Assembly (NCBI GenBank): GCA_947466405.1
Contig: CANICR010000010.1
Span: 1-36,325, forward strand
Length of the DNA: 36,325 nucleotides
Source: Chitinophagaceae bacterium
GTDB lineage: Bacteria > Bacteroidota > Bacteroidia > Chitinophagales > Chitinophagaceae
Direction of reading: 5' to 3'
Part shown: piece after piece, positions 16,404 to 24,981 of the stretch
Position numbering within the stretch: the stretch's first letter is position 1
Layout of the letters: the number at the start of each line of letters is the position of its first letter
Made by a program: the position numbers and the translations under genes
The notes under the pieces: generated by a model
The model's input: only the letters and a program-made list of their open reading frames with translations
Told to the model about the DNA's origin: nothing
Database searches by the model: none

Positions 16404-17435
16404 CTAAATATCTGGGCTTATTATTGTGCCCCAAACTTTTTCAGCTATTGTATCCCATTCTAATAGATCAACTTTATTTTTAGCCGTTGTAATTAACTTA
16501 TTTCTGTATTCTTCATTTTTATAAAGATCTATCATCTTCTCTGAAAGATCTTTGTCATTTTCGATAAAGTATAATCCAGTTGATTCAAAAGATGAAATAA
16601 AATAATCATCTTTTGGAATAATAACGGGTACTTGTAATCTCATAGCAGATAGTATGAAATTACCGATAATGTACATTTCAGAAAAAAAGATGACTGCATA
16701 CGCGGCAGAAATTACTTCGTTATCTAATGTAGAAATCAATACAACATCATTACGATACTTATAATTCGTAATAACTTTATTTATAACCTGCTCATTTTTT
16801 TTAGTATGTACTAGTAGTAGTTTTAAATTTGATTTTTGCCATTTTTTAAAAAGCGAATAAGCTTTCAATTGAACAATTATTTGATGCTCGTTTGCCGATA
16901 ATGAGTCTATTAAAAAGTAATCCTTCCCTTCAGTATATTTATTTTTAACGATGTCTTTTTGGTTGTTATCCGGAGCATGTAAAATATCAGAAACACCTAA
17001 CGGAATAAGGGCTATTTTATTATTAATATTATTGACAGCATTTAACACCAATAATTTAATATATTCATTACGTACAATTATTGAATCGGCTTTTGCAATA
17101 GATTTTTTAGTTTCCGATTTTTTAAGCAAAGAAGGGTTGTCGATGATAATAAATTGGTTAATTGTTGACCTCGAACTGCATAAATGCGTATTGCTAAAAA
17201 AGAAATCAACTCTATTCTTCTTTAATAGAGTAGTTAATTTATAATTATACCAGTAGAAATTAAAGTAGCTTTTATGTAGAGGAATAAAATGTATGTTAGC
17301 ATTCGTAAGTTTATGCTCAAGGGCGTTATTGTCTGAAATAAAAAGAAAGGTACTTCCAGGGTATTTTTTTGCAAGTGAAATGCAGCAGTGATAGTTGAAT
17401 TCTTCAACTGACGAAATCTGAAATGCAATGGTCAT
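16404..17435 (-). CDS. Divergent GT-B glycosyltransferase (GT4-like)
   Basis: This 343-residue soluble protein has the layout of a GT-B glycosyltransferase: an N-terminal Rossmann-like half (about 1-155), then a donor-binding half. The segment FSEMYIIG followed by ILSAMRLQVPVI (about 251-272) corresponds in position to the GT4 donor site (normally Glu-x7-Glu then AMACGxPVI). The first acidic residue, Glu253, is kept, but the second appears to be Ser263 and the spacing is altered. A C-terminal helix with LLEWDTIAEKVW also fits the family. It may glycosylate cell-surface material, but activity is uncertain. It begins 11 bases after the CNNM/CorC gene ends, so the two are likely co-transcribed. 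Confidence 0.7.
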   Translation of the reverse strand: MTIAFQISSVEEFNYHCCISLAKKYPGSTFLFISDNNALEHKLTNANIHFIPLHKSYFNFYWYNYKLTTLLKKNRVDFFFSNTHLCSSRSTINQFIIIDNPSLLKKSETKKSIAKADSIIVRNEYIKLLVLNAVNNINNKIALIPLGVSDILHAPDNNQKDIVKNKYTEGKDYFLIDSLSANEHQIIVQLKAYSLFKKWQKSNLKLLLVHTKKNEQVINKVITNYKYRNDVVLISTLDNEVISAAYAVIFFSEMYIIGNFILSAMRLQVPVIIPKDDYFISSFESTGLYFIENDKDLSEKMIDLYKNEEYRNKLITTAKNKVDLLEWDTIAEKVWGTIISPDI

Positions 17436-17446
17436 TTTATGATGTG

Positions 17447-18736
17447 TTATTGTAACATATTTACTTTTACTGTTTCTATTCTGGTATCAGTTACATGCAA
17501 TATTTCAAATTCAACATTGCCGATAATTATTTTATCTTTTTGCTTGGGAATAGATTCATTATTTTGTATTATATACCCTGAAAGGGTCTCCGCGCCTACT
17601 GTACCATCAAATACAATCTCATATTTTTGTGAAATAAAATCTAATTCTAATCTGCCACTGAAAATAAATTCATTTTCGGAAATCTTTTTATCAATGAATG
17701 ATTCCTGGATATCAAACTCGTCTTCAATTTCTCCAAAAATTTCTTCTAATAGGTCCTCCATGGTTACAATTCCTGCTGTACCACCAAACTCGTCTATTAC
17801 CCAAGCAATACTTTTCCTTTCCTTGATAAATTTATTCATTAAGTCTGTTGCCGACATTGTTTCAGGAACTGTTGGTATTGAGTGTAAAATCTCTTTTATG
17901 GATTGTGGGTTCTTTAATAAGTCAAGATGATGAACGTAGCCTATAATATTATCAACGTTATTTTGATATACAATTATTTTACTCAACTTGGTTTCTATAA
18001 ACTTTAATTTAATATCACTGACGGATGATTGACTATCAATACTTTCAATTTCTTTTCTAGGGATCAGGCATTCCCGCAGTTTAATATCACTTAGGGAAAG
18101 TGCATTTTCGAATATCTCTTTATTTATTTCTTTTATATCATTATCATCATGGTGTTTTATTTGGTGTAAAAAATGTTCCAAATCCACCTTGCTAAAAGCT
18201 CCTTTTTTATCACTTATTTTTACATTGATAATATATTTTAAAATCCATTCAGCTAAATGGACAATCGAATTAGAAAGGGAAGTAAACAACCAATAAATCA
18301 CTCTTGAAATTTTGCTGATAAAATAGGAATCAACTATTTCATTGCTTTTCGCTTTAAAAAAAGCCCGGCAAATAAATTCTGTAAATAAAATAATAATAGT
18401 GGATAATGATATTTCTAAAATTAATCTAATAGGGATAACGTAATTGGATGCGTTGACCGAAAGTCTAGTCTCCACCAATTTCCATACTGGGTAAAGTAAA
18501 TCGCCTATAAGCAAACCATAAATAACTAGTATAAAAGTTAATCCAGTAAGCGTTGTTCCAATAAATTTCGCAGCATTTTCAGTAAAATGCCCCCATGTTT
18601 TTCCTGGCAATGTCCCTTGCTTTTTCTTTAATTCAATAGAAAGTTTATTGGCTGAAATAAAAGCCATCTCAATACCGGATAAAAAACCGATAATCAGTAG
18701 GGAAATAAAAATCGAAAACAATCCTATCCAATCCAT
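17447..18736 (-). CDS. CNNM/CorC-family membrane protein (GldE-like)
   Basis: This 429-residue protein has an N-terminal DUF21/CNNM membrane domain (about 1-150, with four hydrophobic segments), a cytoplasmic CBS pair (about 190-325) containing SDIKLRECLIPRKEI and VIDEFGGTAGIVTMEDLLEEIFGEI, and a C-terminal CorC_HlyC domain (about 340-429). Members transport or regulate Mg2+/Co2+. One Bacteroidota branch is GldE, needed for gliding together with GldD. Neither gldD nor ssb, the usual GldE neighbours, is here, so the gld symbol is withheld even though gldC is nearby. Confidence 0.87.
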   Translation of the reverse strand: MDWIGLFSIFISLLIIGFLSGIEMAFISANKLSIELKKKQGTLPGKTWGHFTENAAKFIGTTLTGLTFILVIYGLLIGDLLYPVWKLVETRLSVNASNYVIPIRLILEISLSTIIILFTEFICRAFFKAKSNEIVDSYFISKISRVIYWLFTSLSNSIVHLAEWILKYIINVKISDKKGAFSKVDLEHFLHQIKHHDDNDIKEINKEIFENALSLSDIKLRECLIPRKEIESIDSQSSVSDIKLKFIETKLSKIIVYQNNVDNIIGYVHHLDLLKNPQSIKEILHSIPTVPETMSATDLMNKFIKERKSIAWVIDEFGGTAGIVTMEDLLEEIFGEIEDEFDIQESFIDKKISENEFIFSGRLELDFISQKYEIVFDGTVGAETLSGYIIQNNESIPKQKDKIIIGNVEFEILHVTDTRIETVKVNMLQ

Positions 18737-18776
18737 GTCAGTATATTAATAAAAGGTGTAACTGAAGAAATGTATT

Positions 18777-19352
18777 TTATGATTTCAAAAAATCTTTTAC
18801 AATAGCGTGGGCTTCTAAACAGGCTCGCTCCAGATTGTCGTTTACAATAATTTTATCAAATTGATCCTTGAAAGATATCTCATAGGAGGCTTTATTAATT
18901 CTTGCTCTAATTGACTCTTCACTTTCTGTTCCTCTTGATTGTAAACGATTTTTCAACTCGTCTACAGAAGGTGGTTCAACGAAAATACTCAAAGTGTTTT
19001 CTGGGTATTGCTGTTGAATATGAAGTGCTCCTTTTACATCAATATCCAAAACTGGTATTTTTTGTAAGCCCCAAATACGTTTAAGTTCTGATTTTAATGT
19101 CCCGTAATATTTTCCTTCGTACACCATTTCCCATTCTGCAAATTCTTTAAGTTGAATTTTCTTTTTGAATTCCTCCATTTCTATAAAGTAGTAGTCGATT
19201 TCATGCTTTTCATTCTCCCTAGATTTCCTTGTTGTTGCAGAAATAGAAAAAGCAAGTGAAGGAATTTCCTGCATTAAAAAGTGAGTAATAGATGTTTTAC
19301 CAGCCCCAGAAGGTGCCGTAATAATTAAAATTTTTTGATGAATACTTTCCAT
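18777..19352 (-). CDS. gmk: Guanylate kinase
   Basis: This 191-residue cytoplasmic enzyme phosphorylates GMP to GDP. It has the P-loop APSGAGKTSI (about 13-22), the GMP-binding segment ATTRKSRENE followed by DYYFIEMEEF, the LDIDVKGALHIQQ Walker-B-like stretch, and the lid with RLQSRGTESEESI. Length fits bacterial Gmk. The gene sits 106 bases after murA and 40 bases before the CNNM/CorC gene. Confidence 0.96.
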   Translation of the reverse strand: MESIHQKILIITAPSGAGKTSITHFLMQEIPSLAFSISATTRKSRENEKHEIDYYFIEMEEFKKKIQLKEFAEWEMVYEGKYYGTLKSELKRIWGLQKIPVLDIDVKGALHIQQQYPENTLSIFVEPPSVDELKNRLQSRGTESEESIRARINKASYEISFKDQFDKIIVNDNLERACLEAHAIVKDFLKS

Positions 19353-19458
19353 ATGCAGATTATTTGATCAAGAAGTTATAATTAGTATAACCGCCTCAAA
19401 AATTAAGCCTTGTAAAAGTAACACGACCAAATAAATAATCTACAATTTGTATAAAAGA

Positions 19459-20769
19459 TTAATTATTTATTCGTTTAATTGAAGCGCCTAATTTGATGAG
19501 TCTTTCATCAATGTATTGATAACCACGATCTATTTGTTCAATATTTTGAATTATACTTTTCCCTTCAGCACTTAATGCTGCAATCAATAAAGCAACGCCG
19601 GCCCTGATGTCTGGAGAGCTCATCGTAATTCCGCGCAATTTCTTTTCTCTACCCATCCCAACAACTACAGCACGATGTGGGTCACATAATATCACTTGAG
19701 CACCCATCTCAATCAATTTATCAACGAAAAACAATCGGCTTTCAAACATCTTCTGATGTATAAGCACACTTCCTTTTGCTTGAATAGCAGTAACTAAAAT
19801 AATACTCAATAAGTCAGGAGTAAGTCCAGGCCATGGATGATCGTATATGGTAAGAATACCACCTTCTAAAAAAGTTTGTATTTCATAAACTTCTTGCGAA
19901 GGAATATGAATATCGTCATTAATAATTGTAAGGTTAATGCCGAGTTGCTGAAATTTTTCGGGAATAATACCTAACTCTTTTACGCCGGCATTTTTAATAA
20001 TAATATCACTTTGTGTCATTGCCGCTAAGCCAATAAAGCTCCCTACTTCAATCATGTCGGGCAATATCGTATGAGTTGTTCCGCTTAGGGATTGTACGCC
20101 TTCAATAGTTAACAGATTACTTCCAATGCCCTTTATTTTCGCACCCATATTATTTAGCATCTTGCATAACTGTTGAATGTAAGGTTCGCAAGCTGCATTA
20201 TAAATAGTGGACATTCCATTAGCTAAAACAGCTGCCATTAAAACGTTAGCGGTACCAGTTACACTAGGCTCGTCAAGTTGTATAAATGTTCCATCAAGTT
20301 GATCGGCATCTAATTGAAAAAAGTTTGAATTTTCATTGTAAGAGTATTTCGCACCAAGTTTTTCAAAGCCAATAATATGGGTGTCTAATTTCCTTCTTCC
20401 AATTTTATCTCCTCCAGGTTTTGGCAAGTAGGCTCTTTTAAATCTTGCTAATAGAGGGCCCGCTAGCATTACAGACCCTCTTAGCTTTCCACTTTTTTTA
20501 TGAAAGGCATCACTTTGAAGGTAGTCAACATCTACATCATCAGCCTTGAAATGAAAGGTATGTTGATTGATGCGTGTTACTTTTACATTAATATCATTTA
20601 ACAATTCAATTAAAAGAGTAACATCAATAATGTCTGGGATATTATGAACAATAACTTCTTCTTTAGTAAGCAATACGGCACTAATAATCTGAAGAGCTTC
20701 ATTTTTTGCACCTTGAGGTGTTATTTCACCTGATAATTTTCTTCCACCTATTACTTCAAAAGTATTCAT
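19459..20769 (-). CDS. murA: UDP-N-acetylglucosamine 1-carboxyvinyltransferase MurA with Asp at the catalytic Cys position
   Basis: This 436-residue enzyme catalyses the first committed step of peptidoglycan synthesis: transfer of enolpyruvate from phosphoenolpyruvate to UDP-GlcNAc. Lys22-Asn23 in GAKNEAL and the RGSVMLAGPLLARF segment are typical. The catalytic loop reads PKPGGDKIGRRKLDTH, so the residue equivalent to E. coli Cys115 is Asp121. The Asp form is active in other bacteria but is not alkylated by fosfomycin. The ATG at 20769 gives the canonical MNTFEVIGG start; an upstream in-frame start would add 20 residues with no family counterpart. The DUF4290 gene lies just upstream, a common Bacteroidota order. 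Confidence 0.96.
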   Translation of the reverse strand: MNTFEVIGGRKLSGEITPQGAKNEALQIISAVLLTKEEVIVHNIPDIIDVTLLIELLNDINVKVTRINQHTFHFKADDVDVDYLQSDAFHKKSGKLRGSVMLAGPLLARFKRAYLPKPGGDKIGRRKLDTHIIGFEKLGAKYSYNENSNFFQLDADQLDGTFIQLDEPSVTGTANVLMAAVLANGMSTIYNAACEPYIQQLCKMLNNMGAKIKGIGSNLLTIEGVQSLSGTTHTILPDMIEVGSFIGLAAMTQSDIIIKNAGVKELGIIPEKFQQLGINLTIINDDIHIPSQEVYEIQTFLEGGILTIYDHPWPGLTPDLLSIILVTAIQAKGSVLIHQKMFESRLFFVDKLIEMGAQVILCDPHRAVVVGMGREKKLRGITMSSPDIRAGVALLIAALSAEGKSIIQNIEQIDRGYQYIDERLIKLGASIKRINN

Positions 20770-20857
20770 GATGTTTATTTTTCTACAATTGCCGGAAGCT
20801 GAGCAAAATTGGTTGATTTGAATAGGCACTACTAGATTGATGAATTAGGAATGTGTT

Positions 20858-20871
20858 GATTTTGCAAAATC
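20858..20871. promoter_or_regulatory. Perfect 14-bp palindrome upstream of murA
   Basis: GATTTTGCAAAATC reads the same on both strands. It lies in the 129-base gap between the end of the DUF4290 gene and murA, about 90 bases before the murA ATG. It could be a protein-binding site, but AT-rich DNA gives such palindromes by chance, so the call is tentative. Confidence 0.25.
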
Positions 20872-20898
20872 CGCTCAATTCATTTCTTGCCTTTGTAT

Positions 20899-21618
20899 TT
20901 AGTATCTCTTTTTAAAATTTCGGTTGTTATTATTTCTATTATCTCTTCCCCCATTATTACCTCTGTTCCCACTTCTATTATCTCTTCCGCCACGATTATT
21001 ATCTCTACTTCCAAAATTTTGTCTGTATTGACCTCTTCCGCTATTGCTCGAATAATCATCTCTGTCGGCGTAATTATCTGTTCTGTGTTTAACAAATGGC
21101 CTGTTGTTGAATTCTAATTCTCCATTAGTTATTGAATTCAATTCTGTTTGAATATTGTCATCATGAACTAATTCTTTATGCCAGTTGCTGTATGTTAGTT
21201 TCATGTAGTAAGCAATTGAATTGGCAAAACCTTGCTTTTTTTCTGGATTTTCTTCATTCAGGGCTTTGTCAATTACCAATTCGATATTTTTACCAAGATG
21301 ATTGAACTTCGGATATTTTTTTGGGTAACGTAGTTTTTCTGGCTTAGCTTTTAATGTTTCTCTAGTAGGAATTGGATAGGGGCTGTCAACTTCTAGGGTG
21401 AAATCACTTATCAAAAAAAGATGATCCCAAAGTTTATGACGAAAATCCTCTACATTTTTAAGGTGTGGGTTTAGGAAACCCATTAATTCAATCACCACAT
21501 TTGCATTTCTTTGCCTAGTTTCCTTGTCTTCGATTTTTAATAAATATTCAACCATTTTTTGAATATGTCTTCCATATTCTTTCATTATTAAATGGTTTCT
21601 GGTAGTATTATACTCCAT
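20899..21618 (-). CDS. DUF4290 protein with Arg/Gly/Asn-rich C-terminal tail
   Basis: From the chosen ATG this is 239 residues. The N-terminal 170 residues match DUF4290, a Bacteroidota-specific domain of unknown function usually found beside murA; conserved text includes EYGRHIQKMVEYLLKIEDKE and KLRYPKKYPKFNHLG. The last 60 residues are low-complexity, rich in Arg, Gly, Asn and Asp with several RGG- and RDN-type repeats, as seen in RNA-binding tails. Another ATG lies 18 bases upstream (21636), but an exact -7 element ends 4 bases before it, which favours the ATG at 21618. There is no signal peptide, so it is probably cytoplasmic. Confidence 0.85.
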   Translation of the reverse strand: MEYNTTRNHLIMKEYGRHIQKMVEYLLKIEDKETRQRNANVVIELMGFLNPHLKNVEDFRHKLWDHLFLISDFTLEVDSPYPIPTRETLKAKPEKLRYPKKYPKFNHLGKNIELVIDKALNEENPEKKQGFANSIAYYMKLTYSNWHKELVHDDNIQTELNSITNGELEFNNRPFVKHRTDNYADRDDYSSNSGRGQYRQNFGSRDNNRGGRDNRSGNRGNNGGRDNRNNNNRNFKKRY

Positions 21619-21640
21619 ATTTTCAACATTAAGCATAGTT

Positions 21641-21672
21641 CAAAGTTAAGTAGTTAATGGCTTGCAAACAAG
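21641..21672 (-). promoter_or_regulatory. Promoter of the DUF4290-murA unit
   Basis: The minus strand reads TAACTTTG (complement of 21641-21648), an exact TAnnTTTG match. A CTTG (complement of 21669-21672), one base off the TTTG -33 box, lies 20 bases upstream. The predicted transcript start is at about 21635, just before the preferred ATG at 21618. Confidence 0.5.
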
Positions 21673-21738
21673 TGTAATTGATAGATAGGAAAATAGTTAA
21701 ACTTGGATATAATTTAATTCCGTGTTTTGAAAAAGTGT

Positions 21739-22140
21739 TTATGAAGTAGAATTCTTATAGTCAATATACCACCTATAACAAATTAATGCAATAATAACCC
21801 CAATATTATCGGCAGCCCAATCTATCAAATCATAACTGCGACCGGGAATAAATAGCTGAATACACTCTGTAATATATCCCCAACAGGATGTAAAAATGGC
21901 TATTCGAAGAAAAATTTTCTTTTGTTGTGCTAATGAAATGTGTTTTGTATTAAATGGGTACATTAGTAAAAAGGCTAATACCCCAAACATTGACGCATGA
22001 ATTAATTTATCCAGATCCAAAAGCAAATCTAACCAGCTACTAACTTTTGGGATGTCTGCTCTCGGTAAACAAATAGCAACTAGAACAATAAAAAACCAAA
22101 TAATTCCTGGTATAAATTTTTTAAAAGATAGTTGCTTCAA
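21739..22140 (-). CDS. VanZ-like membrane protein
   Basis: This 133-residue protein has four hydrophobic segments. It carries the VanZ-family landmarks DKLIHASMFGVLAFLL (about 44-59) and GYITECIQLFIPGRSYDLIDWAADNIG (shown here as its Glu-Gln and Asp-Asn key positions, about 93-119). VanZ of enterococci gives low-level teicoplanin resistance; most family members have no known role. It lies 17 bases after gcvH on the same strand. Confidence 0.85.
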   Translation of the reverse strand: MKQLSFKKFIPGIIWFFIVLVAICLPRADIPKVSSWLDLLLDLDKLIHASMFGVLAFLLMYPFNTKHISLAQQKKIFLRIAIFTSCWGYITECIQLFIPGRSYDLIDWAADNIGVIIALICYRWYIDYKNSTS

Positions 22141-22157
22141 AGTGGGTTGTAGATTTA

Positions 22158-22535
22158 TTAACCAACCAAAGCGGTATAAGCTTCTGCTGACATTAAATGA
22201 TCTAAGTCTTCAATATTATCGATAGTCATTTTTATCATCCAACCCGCACCATAAGGATCACTATTAACATTTTCCGGATTCCCTTCTAATGCAGTGTTTA
22301 CCTCGGTAATTGTACCACTAACAGGTAGGAATAAGTCACTAACTGTTTTGACGGCTTCTACAGTGCCAAATACTTCTTCTGCTTTCAGAGGCTTGCCGAT
22401 AGCATTTATTTCAATAAATACAATATCGCCTAATTCGTGCTGTGCGAAATCTGTAATACCAATTGTTGCTGTATTTCCTTCAACTAAGATCCATTCGTGA
22501 TCTTTAGTATATTTTAAATTTGCGGGATAGTTCAT
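22158..22535 (-). CDS. gcvH: Glycine cleavage system H protein
   Basis: This 125-residue lipoyl carrier shuttles the aminomethyl group between the P, T and L proteins during glycine cleavage. The lipoylation site is Lys63 in [10 protein letters not shown]. The N terminus (YTKDHEWI) and the [15 protein letters not shown] segment are typical. The P and T genes are not adjacent. The gene sits between the cyclophilin and VanZ-like genes and is probably co-transcribed with the latter. Confidence 0.97.
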   Translation of the reverse strand: MNYPANLKYTKDHEWILVEGNTATIGITDFAQHELGDIVFIEINAIGKPLKAEEVFGTVEAVKTVSDLFLPVSGTITEVNTALEGNPENVNSDPYGAGWMIKMTIDNIEDLDHLMSAEAYTALVG

Positions 22536-22585
22536 TGTTATAATTTGCTTGCGAAAGTAAATAAATTTTATTCTTGATGCTGAAA

Positions 22586-23257
22586 TTATTTCAATAGTTG
22601 CATGCTCATGTGTATATCTTTTTTGGGTCTGTCTCCAGCATCTTTATCTGCCGCCGCAATATTATCTACAACATTTAAGCCTGAAATAACTTCACCAAAA
22701 ACAGTATAATTCATATCTAAGAATGGAGTACCTCCTATTGTTTTATAAATATTTTTTTGTGCGGGCGTATATTGTGGACCTAGTTGATCTTCTGATACCG
22801 GCTGACCTTGAACAATATAAAATTGACAGGCACTACTTGCTTTTTCAGGATTGCCATCTCTTGCAGCTGCTAATGCTCCCTTTTTATGAATAAGATTTTT
22901 ATCAAATTCTGCAGGAATTCTTTCCATATCACCACCACCCATTCCAAGTGGGGTGCCTGCTTCCGCATCTTTACTTAAAGGGTCCCCCCCTTGAATCATA
23001 AACCCTTGTATAATTCGGTGAAATAAAAGGTTTGTATAAAAGCCTTCTTTTACTAATTTAATAAAATTGTCCCTGTGTTTAGGTGTAGCATCATACAGCA
23101 TAACTACAATATCTCCCAAATCAGTGGTGATTTTTACTTTTGTTTTACCACTGTTAGTAGGAGAAGCCTTTGATGCTGGTTTTACTGCTTGAGCAAATAC
23201 ATTGCAAGAAAAAAAGCAAATTAATGTTGTGATAAAAAGGATGTTTCTTGTTTTCAT
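22586..23257 (-). CDS. Secreted cyclophilin-type peptidyl-prolyl cis-trans isomerase
   Basis: This 223-residue protein has a signal peptide at about 1-23 (ending in NVFAQA) and then a Pro/Lys/Ser linker. The cyclophilin domain covers about 38-223. Catalytic Arg81 lies in [15 protein letters not shown], and the second active-site segment reads SACQFYI (usually SGSQFFI). The enzyme should speed proline isomerisation in periplasmic proteins. The small hypothetical gene ends 12 bases upstream. Confidence 0.92.
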   Translation of the reverse strand: MKTRNILFITTLICFFSCNVFAQAVKPASKASPTNSGKTKVKITTDLGDIVVMLYDATPKHRDNFIKLVKEGFYTNLLFHRIIQGFMIQGGDPLSKDAEAGTPLGMGGGDMERIPAEFDKNLIHKKGALAAARDGNPEKASSACQFYIVQGQPVSEDQLGPQYTPAQKNIYKTIGGTPFLDMNYTVFGEVISGLNVVDNIAAADKDAGDRPKKDIHMSMQLLK

Positions 23258-23269
23258 TTTTTTTATAGT

Positions 23270-23620
23270 TTAAATAAATTTCTGAGATTGAAAATAAAGC
23301 AAAATATGGTCTTTAAGAAAATTTTCTTGTTCAAATAGCTCAAAAGTGGGTAAAGGCTTCATTTGAGTAAAATGAGGCCATCCTTCATCGTCTTTCCCAT
23401 CATATTTATAATAATTGCTAGGTGACAGAACAGTACAAATGGCGATATGCATCAAATCTTGCTTTTGCTCTTTGCTGAATTCCTGTGGTCCTTGTCCCAA
23501 TTCTTGCACCCCAATGATTAGTAAAATACCATTCATATCTGGTTTTATTCCAAAACGTTCCTTCAGCTTTATTCTTAGCTTAAGCCACCTTACTTGCAAA
23601 TCTTCTTCCATTTCTTGCAT
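23270..23620 (-). CDS. Conserved-looking hypothetical protein, 116 residues
   Basis: This is a soluble acidic/basic protein with no signal peptide. Notable text is LQVRWLKLRIKLKERFG near the N terminus, GILLIIGVQELGQG in the middle, and a C-terminal helix. I recognise no domain. The ATG at 23620 was chosen because longer in-frame versions would cover the divergent serS promoter. An ATG nine bases further in (23611) is also plausible, since a -7 element ends only 4 bases before 23620. The gene ends 12 bases before the cyclophilin gene and is probably co-transcribed with it. Confidence 0.65.
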   Translation of the reverse strand: MQEMEEDLQVRWLKLRIKLKERFGIKPDMNGILLIIGVQELGQGPQEFSKEQKQDLMHIAICTVLSPSNYYKYDGKDDEGWPHFTQMKPLPTFELFEQENFLKDHILLYFQSQKFI

Positions 23621-23624
23621 CCCG

Positions 23625-23632
23625 CAAATGTA
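23625..23632 (-). promoter_or_regulatory. -7 element upstream of the small hypothetical gene
   Basis: The minus strand reads TACATTTG, an exact TAnnTTTG match, ending 4 bases before the first ATG of the hypothetical gene. The transcript would have almost no leader, or translation starts at the second ATG. Confidence 0.4.
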
Positions 23633-23652
23633 AGTAATAACCAAATCCCAAT

Positions 23653-23660
23653 TATCTTTG
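23653..23660 (+). promoter_or_regulatory. -7 element upstream of serS
   Basis: TATCTTTG matches the TAnnTTTG consensus exactly and lies 36 bases before the serS ATG. It is back-to-back with the minus-strand element at 23625-23632. No TTTG -33 box was seen at 19-21 bases. Confidence 0.45.
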
Positions 23661-23696
23661 CGGTGGAATTGATTTTTCAATAAAGCGTTAAAGAAG

Positions 23697-24971
23697 ATGT
23701 TACAAGTAAATACCATTCGTCAAAACCCATCATTTGTAAAAGAAAGATTAGCAGCTCGGCATTATGCTAATATAGAATTGGTTGACACGATTTTAGCCAT
23801 AGATGATGAATTAAGAAGAATTAAAACAGTTACAGAATCGCTTCAAGCTTCCATAAATACTGTTTCTAAGGAGATTGGAATATTGATGGGGAAAGGAGAA
23901 AAAGAACTTGCCAATACAAAGAAAGAAGAAGTTGCTGCCTATAAAATAGAGTTGTCGAAAAATGCAGGCAAGCTCGAAGAACTCGAAGCCTCTTTTCAAA
24001 AAAATATTTTACAGTTACCTAATTTACCACATACAACTGTACCAAAGGGGAAGTCGGCTGAAGACAATGAAATTATTAGAGAAGGAGGAAAAATGCCTAC
24101 ACTGCCTTCAATAGCAAAACCTCACTGGGACCTCATTAAAGAATACGATTTAATTGATTTTGAAACGGGCGCAAAATTAGCAGGAAGTGGATTCCCTTTG
24201 TATAAAGGCAGGGGCGCAAAATTTCAACGCTCATTAATTCAGTTTTTTTTAGATTATAATACTGATGCAGGTTATATAGAATATATGCCTCCATTAATGG
24301 TAAATGAAGCTACTGCTTACGGTACCGGGCAGCTGCCAGATAAAGAGGGGCAAATGTATCATATCACAGCGGATGGATTGTATTTAATTCCAACTGCAGA
24401 AGTGCCCGTTACTAATATTTACAGCAATGAAATTATTAAAGAATCTGACATTCCTATCAAAATGACGGCATACACGCCATGTTTTAGAAGAGAAGCGGGC
24501 AGTTTCGGAAGCGATGTAAGAGGATTAAACAGGGTTCATCAGTTTGATAAAGTAGAAATTATACAACTAGTTCATCCTGATAAAAGCTACCAGATATTAG
24601 AAGACATGGTTCTGCATGTAGAAAAATTATTGAATTTACTAGAATTGCCATACAGAATTCTTCGTTTATGCGGTGGCGATATGGGGTTCACTTCTGCGCT
24701 AACTTATGATTTTGAAGTGTATAGTGCTGCTCAGCAAAAATGGCTAGAGGTAAGTTCTGTAAGCAATTTTGAAACGTTCCAAACCAATCGAATGAAGATC
24801 AGATACAAAGATGAAATGGGTAAGACCCAATTATTACATTCGCTTAATGGTTCTTCATTAGCTTTGCCAAGAATTGTAGCCGCACTTCTGGAAAATAATC
24901 AACAAGAAAATAAAATACAACTACCGCAAATTTTACATAAGTATTTCGGAGACTCTTCCATTAATGTATAA
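23697..24971 (+). CDS. serS: Seryl-tRNA synthetase
   Basis: This 424-residue class II synthetase charges tRNA-Ser with serine. Residues about 30-105 form the N-terminal coiled-coil arm that grips the long variable arm of tRNA-Ser. The TAEVP serine-binding motif is at 233-237. Motif 2 covers about 258-288 (TPCFRREAGSFGSD with the following RGLNRVHQFDKVE) and motif 3 contains NGSSLALPRIVAALLENNQ. Length is normal. The cytochrome gene begins at or just past its stop codon. Confidence 0.97.
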   Translation: MLQVNTIRQNPSFVKERLAARHYANIELVDTILAIDDELRRIKTVTESLQASINTVSKEIGILMGKGEKELANTKKEEVAAYKIELSKNAGKLEELEASFQKNILQLPNLPHTTVPKGKSAEDNEIIREGGKMPTLPSIAKPHWDLIKEYDLIDFETGAKLAGSGFPLYKGRGAKFQRSLIQFFLDYNTDAGYIEYMPPLMVNEATAYGTGQLPDKEGQMYHITADGLYLIPTAEVPVTNIYSNEIIKESDIPIKMTAYTPCFRREAGSFGSDVRGLNRVHQFDKVEIIQLVHPDKSYQILEDMVLHVEKLLNLLELPYRILRLCGGDMGFTSALTYDFEVYSAAQQKWLEVSSVSNFETFQTNRMKIRYKDEMGKTQLLHSLNGSSLALPRIVAALLENNQQENKIQLPQILHKYFGDSSINV

Positions 24972-24981
24972 AACAAGCATC

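Noticed and set aside
17439-17930. 163-codon plus-strand frame over the CNNM/CorC gene
   Set aside because: It is antisense to the CorC and CBS domains, with no motif or promoter.
19356-19434. 9-bp inverted repeat between gmk and murA (AGATTATTT with AAATAATCT)
   Set aside because: The spacer is about 60 bases, the arms are AT-only apart from one G/C, and there is no T-run; likely chance.
21739-22140. VanZ-like gene as a glycopeptide resistance marker
   Set aside because: No other van genes are present, and VanZ-like proteins are widespread in Bacteroidota without resistance.
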